A stretch of 64,000 nt of DNA, taken from positions 62,001 to 126,000 of the forward strand of contig MU859147.1 of the NCBI GenBank assembly GCA_033297205.1. The letters are read 5' to 3'. The notes beneath the pieces are model-generated. The model did no database searches. It was not told the origin of the DNA and saw only the letters and a list, made by a program, of their open reading frames with translations. A program made the translations under genes and the position numbers. The stretch comes from Pseudoneurospora amorphoporcata. Taxonomy: Eukaryota; Ascomycota; Sordariomycetes; Sordariales; Sordariaceae. This document shows positions 48,827 through 58,540 of the stretch, piece by piece (positions within the stretch are counted from its first letter, which is position 1; every line of letters begins with the position of its first letter).

Positions 48827-50399
48827 ATGGCTGCCCGGCAACAAAAAAGAAACATTGTCATTATCGGTATGTTCAGCCACTTTCCTCCACTAGGATCCTT
48901 GCATGATCGATTAGCTCTCAACCAACACAACATCACCATAGGTGGCGGCATCATCGGTTGCACAACCGCCTACTTTCTCACCCGCCATCCCAAGTTCGAC
49001 CCGACCCAGCACACCATCACTCTTCTCGAGGCCAGCTCCATCGCCGCAGGCGCATCTGGCAAAGCCGGCGGTCTTCTCGCCCTCTGGGCTTATCCCGAAT
49101 GTCTCGTCCCCCTCTCCTACCGCCTCCATCGGGAACTTGCTAATGAGCACAACGGTGCCGAGCGGTGGGGTTACCGGCAGGTTGGCTGCGGAACCATCGG
49201 TGCCGTCGTCAAGAATGTCAACCTTCATGCCCGGGGCCAGGGGGCATCAACCTCGACGACATCCGACTTGAAGGTACCCGCCGACACTAGCGCGGCAGCT
49301 CCCAATGCCAACCTCCCCATCCAAGCCACCGACGACAAAAACAAAAACTCCGAGAAAGACTGGGAAAAGCTTCCCAAGCAGGATCTAGCCGCGACCTCTC
49401 TCCTCTCCGAATCCGTCCTCCCCTCCGATCTCGACTGGGTCGACTCCTCGCTCGTACGTTCATGGGACGTCATGGGCCGACGGGGCGAGACGGAGACCGC
49501 TCAAGCGCACCCCTTCCACTTCACCAACGCCATGGCGGACCTAGCTGCCTCCAAGGGCGTATATATCCGGTTGGGCGCCAAAGTAACCAACATCATCTCC
49601 TCCTCCTCTTCTTCCAATGGAAAAGTCGACACCGTCGAATACCAAGACCGCAACAACGGAAACGAAACAAAGACTATCACGGAAGTAACAGACGTGATCC
49701 TAACCGCCGGTCCCTGGACGGGCAAGATCCTGCCCAGGTCCAAGATCGAAGGGTTGCGCGCCCACAGCGTGGTGTACGAGGCGGAAGTGAGTCCGTACGC
49801 GGTTTTCACGGACATTGAGCTGCCGAGCGATTGGACGCCGGAGCATCGCCGACAAAAGGGGCAGAAGAGGAAGCATAGGGGCCATGTAGATCCGGAGATT
49901 TATGCGAGGCCGTTTGGGGAGGCTTATGCTTGTGGTATGTTACATTTATTTCTTTCATCCGGCTTTGCTTTACTATTCCTTTCTTTTCCATCCTATACCC
50001 AGGGTACATGCAACTTGGCATGACTGACAAACCACCAAACAAACAGGCGAACCAGACAAAACCATTCCCCTCCCCGAAATAGCAGACCAAGTCCAATGCG
50101 ACGAAGACCAGTGCAACGACCTGATCTCCTACATCGCCACCGTCAGCCCCATCCTCGCGTCCGCCCCCGTCAAGACCAAGCAGGCTTGCTACCTCCCTCA
50201 GCATGTCCGGTTCGGAGAGGAGAGAGGCCCGCTCATAGGCCAGACTTCTACGCCTGGCCTGTGGATTGCGGCCGGACATACGTGCTGGGGAATCCAGAAC
50301 GGGCCAGCCACCGGCTTGTTAATGTCTGAGCTGATCTTCGATGGGCAGGCCAAGAGTGCGGACATTGACAAGCTGGATCCCAAGAAGTTCAAGGTTTAA
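48827..50399 (+). CDS. FAD-dependent oxidoreductase, DAO family, Tda3-like
   Basis: Three exons, 48827-48866, 48942-49934 and 50047-50399, join in phase to 461 residues. The first intron is 75 bp, in frame and free of stops, so a naive ORF reads through it; removing it restores the dinucleotide-binding motif VIIGGGIIGC. The DAO fold continues with HTITLLEAS (ribose-binding Glu) and SGKAGGLLA. The C-terminal FAD motif is GLWIAAGHTCWGIQNGPATG. Low-complexity Asp/Lys/Asn and Ser runs (about 150-190 and about 240) are insertions. The overall match is to the yeast Tda3 group, linked to endosome-to-Golgi trafficking but without a known substrate. It lies tail to tail with the rvt gene, 342 bp apart. 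Confidence 0.87.
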
Positions 50400-50741
50400 A
50401 GGGAGTACAGTATGGAGTGTCACATGGGGCAGAGTGACGAGCGGAGCGGTAATGCGAACATGAGGCATGAAGTTACCTATGGACGCGATTCACGACAATA
50501 ATATAGAGTAAGGCGTTGTTTCCCAAGCTTTAAATTTGGAAACCATATCCTATTTGATGTCCAGAGTGGCGATCATACATGCTTATTAAACCCACCACCA
50601 TCCTTCCGTTGACTACTTTGCTATCTTTTTTGATATTTCAAGGCCCTTATCCTGTCCAAGTTTATAGTCGTTCTCTTATATTCCCCACGAACTCCTTTCC
50701 CCGTCGCCCTTCCCACACTACTAGTAACCTGGGCGACCCGC
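50400..50741. other. convergent intergenic region
   Basis: These 342 bp between the stops of the FAD oxidoreductase and the rvt gene must carry both 3' UTRs. AT-rich words are present. No gene is seen. Confidence 0.5.
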
Positions 50742-53420
50742 TCAGCCCTGCCACTGGAACCGGCTCTGCCTCAGCATGTTCATCAACCCAATGGGCAGCA
50801 GCGCCTTGTCAACGACCGCCAATCCACCAAACATGTCCACCACCTCCCGATGGAACAGCTGCACCACCCACTTGTCGTAGCTGTTCATATTCTTCCAATC
50901 ATCCTCGTCTTCCAGCGCCGCCTTGACATCGCCCTTGAGCTCCACGTCCTTCGTCTTTGGCTCCCTCAATAGGTTCCGGTAAAGCTTGGAAAGTTGCGTC
51001 GACGTCAGCTCCCTGTGCCGCGTGAACTCCTCATAACTCATAAAAGGCTCGCCTTGAAGGTCCTTGAATGAGTCTCCCCCTCTATCCGAGAATCTCTCCC
51101 AGGAATCTTGCCGCTTAGTCCCCACGCTGCGCTCTATCTCGCGAAGCTCAAAACTCTCCTTTGCTCTCCGGTACGCAGCCTCTTCCTCCTCTTCGTAGTC
51201 GGCCAGCGTCTCCCCGGGCGTCTTTTCCAGGTCATCGCGAATCAGGAAGAGCGAGACAAACGGATTGCGCAGACCGAGACCGCCCATTGAGGTAGGGAAG
51301 AATAGGTATCCGTCCGGAATGGACGAGATACCGAAGCGCGAGCTGATCATGTCTTTGACGTAGGCTCCCACGCCGGCGGCGTGGTCGGGGAAGAGCTTTT
51401 GCTGGATCCGCGCGAACATGGTCAGCATGCTGTCGACGTGGGCGCGGCCGCTGCAGGCGGCCGGGCGGCCGAAGAAGTTGGTAAAAAAGCGGTCGCCGTA
51501 GATGTTCCAGGCTTGGACCCAGTCAAACACGGATTGGCATGCCCCTAGCTGGCGGCGGAGCTCGTCGATATGCTTGTCGACTTTGGCCTCATCGATCTCG
51601 AAGTGGCCCGTTGAGGCATTGAGTTTGAGGAAACCCCAGGTAACGGGGCCGGACGGGAGGTTGTGGCTGGTTTTGGCTGTCTCCTCCTTCTCGGCTGACT
51701 CCAAGCCCGTCTCCTTGCTCTTGGGAAGAACAATCGCCGAGCCCGTCTTCTCCTCATTGAGGCTCAGCCCCATGACCTCGGCGAACTCCGTCACTACCTT
51801 CCATGCCTTGGAGCACTTCTCCGTGGTACCCCAAAGCCACATGTCGTCGTGAAGCCGGTAGAGAGGAGTTCCATCGGCCTTCTGGTTGACAGCAAAGTCC
51901 AGGCAGAACAGCAGGGACTCGCCTACGACGTCGGAGATTGTGCTGCTTATTGGGACACCACGCTTGCGGATGCCGAAGGCAGCGCCAGAAAAAGGATCAT
52001 CCTTGAACCGAATGGGGGCCTCTAGCACACGCTTGAAGAAGTCAAGCCACTCTTCGTTGAAGCCAAAGAACGCCATCACGGCGAAGATGCTTGAGTGCGG
52101 CAGTCCAGGACCGAACCATTCGAAATCGGATCGAATGATGCTTACTTCGTTACCGATGTGCTTCTGGACGAGAATGTCGGCTTCAAGCCGGTGCATGAGA
52201 CCCTGTACCACTTTCAGGGGCGCGTCTCTTGTGTCGTGTTCTTTGTCCGCCTCCGAGGAAGAGGAATCATCATACCCGCCGCGGACCTCCCACATCTGTA
52301 CGGGGAGATGATCCAGCAGAATTTCATCCTGGAAATAAGTATCGCGGTTATTGGCAACGCTATCCTTGTTGGAGAGAGATTGTTTATCTCCCAGGAAGAA
52401 CTGTCGGCGTCTCGCATCCTGCTTTGACATGGGTCTCGCGTCAGGCTTCCATACGCCATTGGAATCCATGAAACGTTTGAATTGTTGTCGAATCAAGGTT
52501 GCCCAGCGGCGGAAAATGTATTCGAGGAGCAGTGAATGCAGTAGGTCCTCGTCTAGGAAGAACCTGTACTTCCCATTCAAAGCCCGACGCTGCTCGACCA
52601 CCACAGGTTCCTCCCAGGTCCAAGACGCGCGCGCGTCCATACGCATGTTGAGCACATCCGCAATTTCCTGCAGTACGACCGAGTTGTTCGAAAAGTCGCG
52701 GAGAGTGCTGCGCTTCTCACCCGTTACGTTGTTGCTCCGCAGGATGCCCTCGATGCATCCCTTGACCACCGTCTCGTTAAAGGGGTGTGACCAATCCGGA
52801 TACTTGCTGTCCTGAAGTTCCTCAAAACTCTTTCTCAGGCTTGTCAGAGCACGCCGGCAGTCCTTTGACGACCCTGCAAAGATGTCCTCCAGATACTGCT
52901 TGATGGCGTCCTTATCCGTATCCTTGGCGGAAAAAACAAACTCTTCCCACGTCTTCCTCTGCTCGTGCATCTCTTTCCTCCCAACGGGGACAAAGTCGTC
53001 CTTAGCAACCTCATCACCTCCTTCAGCCCCCGTCTTCTTGGTCCATTCGTTCACCATCTGGCCATACACGCTGGCAAATCTGTACTTGTTGCTCGTCATG
53101 TTCAACTCCTTCTTCACCGCCTCCTCATACTCGCGCAGAAGAACCTCTGACACGGACGGGTCAAACTCCGCCTGTTGGACGAACCGCTTGAGATTGGCGG
53201 CCGACAGCATGGGGTTACTAGCCTCTTTGATGGATGGCAGCTTGTCGCGGCCGTCGAGAAGAATCTTTACGCGCTTGCGGACATCGGCCTCCTTGTCGGC
53301 AGCGGAGGTGAGATCGTTTTTGGCGGACTCGTATGCATCCTTTTGCTTTTGGAGCTGGTCCAGCTTGATGGAGGTGATGGAGAAGAGGGTCTGGGAGAGA
53401 ACTTCTGAAGAGGCGGCCAT
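50742..53420 (-). CDS. rvt: RVT: domesticated cellular reverse-transcriptase-related protein
   Basis: A single exon of 892 residues from the ATG at 53420 (MAASSEVLSQ). The frame stays open a further 111 bp upstream, but only to a GTG. The N-terminus (about 1-60) is a predicted coiled coil rich in Gln/Lys/Asp. The centre holds reverse-transcriptase motifs in order: motif A RSDFEWFG (D432), motif B RKRGVPISSTISD (about 485-497), motif C YRLHDDMWLW (D525-D526), motif D MGLSLNEEKTG (about 550-560) and motif E TWGFLKLN (about 595-601). All three catalytic aspartates are present. There is no endonuclease, integrase, RNase H, gag or terminal repeat. The HDD-x-W-L-W form of motif C and this layout match the rvt family, single-copy RT-related genes shared by fungi, some other eukaryotes and bacteria (Gladyshev and Arkhipova). 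Family members polymerise NTPs and dNTPs in vitro and are induced by some antibiotics in Neurospora; the cellular role is open. Confidence 0.92.
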   Translation of the reverse strand: MAASSEVLSQTLFSITSIKLDQLQKQKDAYESAKNDLTSAADKEADVRKRVKILLDGRDKLPSIKEASNPMLSAANLKRFVQQAEFDPSVSEVLLREYEEAVKKELNMTSNKYRFASVYGQMVNEWTKKTGAEGGDEVAKDDFVPVGRKEMHEQRKTWEEFVFSAKDTDKDAIKQYLEDIFAGSSKDCRRALTSLRKSFEELQDSKYPDWSHPFNETVVKGCIEGILRSNNVTGEKRSTLRDFSNNSVVLQEIADVLNMRMDARASWTWEEPVVVEQRRALNGKYRFFLDEDLLHSLLLEYIFRRWATLIRQQFKRFMDSNGVWKPDARPMSKQDARRRQFFLGDKQSLSNKDSVANNRDTYFQDEILLDHLPVQMWEVRGGYDDSSSSEADKEHDTRDAPLKVVQGLMHRLEADILVQKHIGNEVSIIRSDFEWFGPGLPHSSIFAVMAFFGFNEEWLDFFKRVLEAPIRFKDDPFSGAAFGIRKRGVPISSTISDVVGESLLFCLDFAVNQKADGTPLYRLHDDMWLWGTTEKCSKAWKVVTEFAEVMGLSLNEEKTGSAIVLPKSKETGLESAEKEETAKTSHNLPSGPVTWGFLKLNASTGHFEIDEAKVDKHIDELRRQLGACQSVFDWVQAWNIYGDRFFTNFFGRPAACSGRAHVDSMLTMFARIQQKLFPDHAAGVGAYVKDMISSRFGISSIPDGYLFFPTSMGGLGLRNPFVSLFLIRDDLEKTPGETLADYEEEEEAAYRRAKESFELREIERSVGTKRQDSWERFSDRGGDSFKDLQGEPFMSYEEFTRHRELTSTQLSKLYRNLLREPKTKDVELKGDVKAALEDEDDWKNMNSYDKWVVQLFHREVVDMFGGLAVVDKALLPIGLMNMLRQSRFQWQG

Positions 53421-54517
53421 GTTTGCGGGTGTTGATCCAAAGAAGCGTATATGTTGATTGGGATAGAAGATTGACTGTGACGAGTGGTAAGCTTTTGCCA
53501 CTGGGGATCTATTTCTGCGTTGCTTATCCACTTACTGGTGATTATTGAGCTCGATGCTGTCGATCAGCGGGTAAGAGAAGAAGATGAGAGGTTGAGTGTG
53601 TCTGGATGAGAAGAGATTGGAGACGAAGCGGAGGGCGGCCGCCCTTAAGTACTCTATTAAAGAGGTACTGCCGCATGTTTATTGTTTGTCAGTGCCACAA
53701 ATGAGTGGAGATCTTTTGGTGTTGAAGGACAGTTTCCCTGCCGTGAGACAACTTGGGAAGCTACAGCCATCCTGCAAACAGCGTCGATAGATGGGAGTCT
53801 GCAGTGGCGAGACACGTGCGGTGAAAGAGTAATATCACCTCACAGTCAACGGCGAACGAGGAGGTTTATCTGCTTTGGGATCGGCGAGTTGGCGTACCAG
53901 TCTTTGCTCTGCAGTGCACACAGTGGTGAGTCAACCGGCCAGACCTGTCCGTCGGGTGCGTGACCCCAGTTTTTTTGTTCAACCGTGTCTTTGAAGCCTT
54001 AAGTGCACGAAGGGAAGCAATCACGACCGGGTTGATGAAAGAATAATCGAAATATTGTATAGTGTTGTTGGTTGACATCTTGAAGTGTCACTGTTTTGCT
54101 CTTGCTAACACTTGCGTTTTGGGACAGAAAGTGGAGAGACTGTAAGAGACTGCCACAGTGCCCTAGACGTCCCTAGTGTACTAGATTGCCCCTGCTGGCC
54201 GTACGAAATGGGCTGGCCGGATGCCAAGCTAGCATCTACAATCTAATACTGGTTTGTTTGTTAGCTTGGTACTCCCAATACACTTGACAAGATACACTCC
54301 AAACTGTCCTAAACTTTACAAGAACATAATGTAATGGCTAAGTACGAATCAGAAAGGCATTAGCAAGATTTAATATAGCATACAAAAGGTAAGATTCTAT
54401 GTTTTCTATAGAACAAAAGGGATCACTTAGGTATATAATACGCTCGAGAAGGTTGACTAGATGTTTCGAGTTAATAAACTAACTAGTATTAGACTGTAAT
54501 TCCTCGCCGAGTGGACA
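53421..54517. other. rvt promoter and transition into AT-rich repeat DNA
   Basis: The first 700 bp have ordinary composition and presumably hold the rvt promoter. From about 54200 rightwards TpA-rich, CpA-poor sequence begins. No gene is seen. Confidence 0.5.
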
Positions 54518-54519
54518 TA

Positions 54520-54885
54520 CAGTCGGGTCTCCTGTTCCAGCATCCCCCATTTCAAGCAACCTCCCCTATTGCAACAACCCGCAGAGCGAAATTTACATTT
54601 TTTTAGTAAGTAAGCGCAACTCTACAACTAGTAATAAAAAAATGAAAATTTGCTCTTAAATTTGTATGAAAAGGTCAAATTTTGGGGTGAAAAAAAGAGT
54701 AGAAAGTGCAGGATTAGGGTTAGTATAGTCTTGTAGCAGGGAATAATAGTTTAGGCATCAGTCTTTTTTTTTGGGATGTTTTAGTAGTGCGGTCTATGCA
54801 CCCTACCTTAGTCCTAGCAATACCCCCTATTCCAACTACCTCTTTGTTTAGATTTTAAGAGTTGCTAGAATAGGGGACCCGACTG
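54520..54885. mobile_element. 366-bp mariner/Tc1-type MITE, RIP-altered
   Basis: The ends are inverted repeats starting CAGTCGGGTC: left CAGTCGGGTCTCCTGTTC, right arm in reverse CAGTCGGGTCCCCTATTC, differing by transitions. The element is flanked by TA on both sides (54518-54519 and 54886-54887). A TA target site and CAG-initial terminal repeats fit the Tc1/mariner (pogo/Fot1) group. No transposase remains. The differences between the arms are C/T transitions, as RIP would make. Confidence 0.75.
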
Positions 54886-54907
54886 TACTACGGCTATAGT
54901 GAATAGG

Positions 54908-55127
54908 TGTAAGAGGTGCAGTATAGTTGTTATAGGTGCTAACTTAAACGATCAATAAGGTTCTACGAGGAAGAAAAGAGAGGAAGGGCGCCTACAGAGT
55001 AGGCAGCTGGCTAGCTATCCTTTTTAAAGGATATATAGCGTATGGGCCATAAGAGTTGCCAGCACGACACGAGATCGCCTAGCGATTGCTAGGCACGTCA
55101 GCTACGGGCATTAACCCTATAATATTA
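54908..55127 (-). repeat. LTR A, left copy (3' LTR of element A)
   Basis: About 220 bp starting TGTAAGAGGTGCAGTATAG and ending near CCTATAATAT. It matches the right copy at 60146-60833 once the LTR C insertion there is removed, and a truncated third copy at 60847-60949. Shared words include AGTTGTTATAGGT, AAGGTTCTACGAGG and GATTGCTAGGCACGT (CpA to TpA variants elsewhere). The element it bounds runs on the minus strand. Confidence 0.7.
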
Positions 55128-56690
55128 GTCCTCTCCTTTTTCTCCTCTAATTAAATAGCTCGATATATAAGCGTGATAGGTTACGTGTGTCCTTATTATA
55201 GGTTTGGCGTCCAGTACTAGCATTTAGCACACAGTTGGCTAGACGACGAGTGCCGACAAGGCACCGGTAGGCCTAGAGCCTGTTGGTCCCCTCCAGCCTC
55301 CATACGATTACATACTTAGACCGTAGGGCTGCCTCAGGCAGTCAAGCACCCATACCAACGCACGGCCTTAAAGGATAGGCGACAAGGTCCGCCCTACGGG
55401 CCAGTCTTTCTTCTCTTTTCTTCTTGTAGAACCTTAATCGATTATTCTAGTGCCAGCACCTACGTACTGCTCTGCTGTCCTCTTACAGTCCTAAACATTA
55501 GACGATGAGCCCTCTTTGACAGCGCGCCTATTTACCTCCATTGTGAGATCTCTTTCCTTCTCTCCTTTCTTCTCCCCTTTCCTCTATAACTATTCTTATA
55601 TCGCGTTGTAGGTATTTCCCTCCTACTCCCCCCCCCCCTCCCCCCCCTCCCTAAAATCGCTCAACCTTCTAATACCTCTACGATTACCATTACGCCGCTC
55701 GTCAAATCACACCCCGTTCTTATATTTACCCGCTGACCTTTAATTTAGACTATTGTAACTATTAAGATGTCGATCAAGTTGTGGAGGATTTGTTAGATGA
55801 CGAGGTTATGAGAGATGTTTAATGGGTTTAGGGCTTTGTTCCGGTTGATTTCGAACTTTTTCTAGTGCGGCCTACTGATTTCCCTCTTGTAACTCCGTAA
55901 TTGTTAACGTGTGGCTAGTACTATGCCTTATAACTGCCTTGTACTACTTTGTAATATAGAAGGCTGATTATTAAAGATACTATTCTTTCTACGTTATAGC
56001 ATCAGTTAACTTAGTCCCTACAGAATGTACTAAAATATAGAGGTTTTACTACTATATTCTTGATTCTCGAACCTATTTAGTATTTTCCCTAAATTAATTT
56101 GTTATTATGGAATGCAATAGAAGCTTATAGATTCAACTCTTTTCTTTTATAGTATAGTACTCTTATAAGCACTTCTACTAACTTATAGGAAGCTTCTACA
56201 CTCTGGAATCTTCTAGACACTTAGCATTTATGTATATAAAGACCTTTCTTCTCCGTTAGTTAGTTACTCAAGTAAGTATGCAAGCAAGCATACTCAAGTA
56301 ATATAATACGGTCTTTTCTCATAGTGTAGAGTTTACTATAATAGTTGTTTCTTATAGTGCAGAGTCTATTATAATCTTCTGTCTTGAGAGTAGAGTCTTC
56401 TCTAAGACCTCTTTTACAATATCCTTCTATTGTATTTGCAACTACGTTGTAACTACGTTGCTTCCTTCAGTACTGCTGTTGTACTACCGCTTCCGCTCCG
56501 CTCTACTACAAGTGCATAGTTTATTGTAGCATCCTTATACTAGTACTATTATTATAAGCTAGTTAGGGCATTGTAGCAAATAGTGATTGACTAGTCTCGC
56601 TCCGCTCGTAAGATCCTTAGGGGAAAGTTTTTGACCTATCGGTCGACTAGTCCGTTGTTAATATCCGCTACTCTATACTTGTCTTCGAAT
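55128..56690. other. RIP-altered repeat DNA, identity unclear
   Basis: This 1.5 kb lies between LTR A and the chromodomain relic. The block at about 55200-55430 is less CpA-depleted than its surroundings and contains a C-rich tract (about 55628-55651 is poly-C). At about 55425-55475 a partial inverted match to LTR A occurs (CGATTAAGGTTCTAC in reverse). From 56090 to 56420 there are imperfect repeats (CATAGTGTAGAGT, TATAGTGCAGAGT) and a TATATAAAG. I cannot assign an element. Confidence 0.45.
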
Positions 56691-57745
56691 TCGTTAAGTA
56701 CCTTCGTTTCTTTAAACTCTTTTAGGGGCTCCCAAGTAGGATCGTAGTACCCTCACTATTTAATTAATACTTCGTAGACAAGTCCTCTTCGCCTACGGTT
56801 AGTGTATGTACAAAGAATCTTTTCAACCTACTATTTAAACTCCCCTTCAACTTCTATAGCAGGCGGTTAATCGTCGGTAACCCTCTACCTTAGTAGCGGA
56901 TCTTAAGCGGCCCGCCGTAGAAGATATACGTGGAAGACGTTGTAGATAACGCGAGGGAGGCTAGAGAGCTCTACAACGTGCGGAGAGAGGACCTTCGAGA
57001 CCGTATACTTCGCGTGCAACCAGTCTAGCTTCTTCTTAGAACGATCAGTGTTGTAGTTTTTGAGGTTGAGCTAGACTTTATCCTTGACTTGGAAACGCTC
57101 AGCTAGTTGATGATGCTGGTTAGCGAACTTCTCTTGCTGTTGAGCGGCTACCGCTATGGTAGCTTGGTACAAGTCCGTGATTTGCTGCAGCTTCTTGACG
57201 AATTAGTAGGCTCGCTTTTCAGAGGAGAGGAGCGGAGGTCCGCTTGTAGGCTCTTCGATAACGGAAACCGGCAGCTCTGCGTTAAATCCGTAAGTAGTGA
57301 AGAAGGGGCTTATACTAATCGAAGTGTTAATGCGGCTGTTAATAGCTAGCTGAGCTATTAGGTACTATTTATTTTAATTATTTTAGACGTAGGTAACGAC
57401 CGCTCGAAAGTAGGTGTAAATTTCTTAGTTTATCCACTTTGGCCGCTGTCGGTTTAGGGGTGATAAGCCGTGTTAAGAAGCCGCTTGATATTGAGGAGCT
57501 TATAGAGCTTTGCCTAGAAGCGGTTAGTTTAGTTGGAGCTCCGATCGCTAACAGTAGATTTGGGGATACTGTGATATTTAATAAAGTATTAAAGAAACCG
57601 CTCAGCACAGAGCTCAGCCTCTATGGAGGGTATGGGCTTAAGGATGACGTTCTTACTGAGCCGGTTCTTAATGACCTAGAGATAGGTGTTGCCGTTCGAA
57701 TTTGGAAGGTCCGTAATAAAATCTATTTAGATTTCTCTATTAAAT

Positions 57746-58311
57746 TGTAACAAGGGCTATATTCAGGGCTTGGAATAGTAGTTCAATTTAGCTAATAAAC
57801 TACTTTGGTCTCGAAAGCCTTGTTAATCTTCTCAACCTCCAGGAAAAGGTTGGGCTTCAAGGCCTTCTTATGCCAAACGGAATCGGTACGTTCTTAAGGT
57901 ACGCATCAAGCCTTGTCGCCTGAGGCTTCAAGGCATCTATCATATATGTGGAACTTCCTGAATGCCTTCATCCATTCTCTATCTTCCTTTTAGCGTTGTC
58001 CTTCATCCGTGCGCCTTGCTTCTTGTTTAGTTGGCTGTGGTTGCTTCTAGGAAGATTGGGATCGTCTCGAGATTGGGATCGTCTCGTGGTGCCTCATCAG
58101 CGTCTTCGGCACTTCCAGGGTTTGGCTCGCTAGCTGGTAGCGTCGGGAGGAGTTCGGGTAAGTAGTGCTAATGGCCGAGAGTCCGGCCGAGGTGAGTTTG
58201 AGTCTCGCGGCCTGCGGCCGCTGGGCATTCATAAGGCTAATGCCAGGCATTGAGGCTCTGCTAAGCCTCAGTAACCCTAACTTAAAACTGTAGACAAATG
58301 TCCATATAACA
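57746..58311 (-). mobile_element. LTR of gypsy family B (copy 2), RIP-altered
   Basis: It begins TGTAACAAGG (TGTGACAAGG in less altered copies) and ends CATATAACA where others have CGTGTGACA. The body contains TCTCGAAAGCCTTGTTA and CTTCATCCGTGCGCCTTG. It lies between the gag and integrase relics of element A. No polypurine tract follows on the right, and the flanking 5-mers TAAAT and CCTGC do not match, so it is a solo or truncated LTR without visible target duplication. Confidence 0.75.
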
Positions 58312-58540
58312 CCTGCCCAGTCGTCATCGTACTAGCTACCCTATGGCCCGTGCCCTAGCTCGCTGCACAGCATATCTACTACGTGCAGACGGCTGGCTGG
58401 AAGCCTCGCCTTTCCTCTTAGAACATCTTCTCTTTTCTGTACACAATATAGCCTCATTTCTATGACCCTCTATATTAGTACTTTTTCTATATATCCCATA
58501 TCACTTAGTATATCTTTAGGCTCCGGGACCCGACTTCGCT
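58312..58540. other. unassigned spacer inside element A
   Basis: About 230 bp between LTR B copy 2 and the gag relic. The first half keeps CpA words (CTGCACAGCATATC) and so looks less RIP-altered than its neighbours. I cannot identify it. Confidence 0.4.

Noticed and set aside
48867..48941. In-frame read-through of the first Tda3-like intron as coding
   Set aside because: It would split the GxGxxG nucleotide-binding motif; splicing GTATGT...ATAG restores it.
53421..53531. 37-residue Arg-rich upstream extension of the rvt frame
   Set aside because: The only initiator upstream is GTG at 53531; the first ATG in frame is at 53420.
57439..57750. 103-aa plus-strand frame in the AT-rich region
   Set aside because: It is opposite and adjacent to retrotransposon relics, CpA-depleted, and has no recognisable domain.
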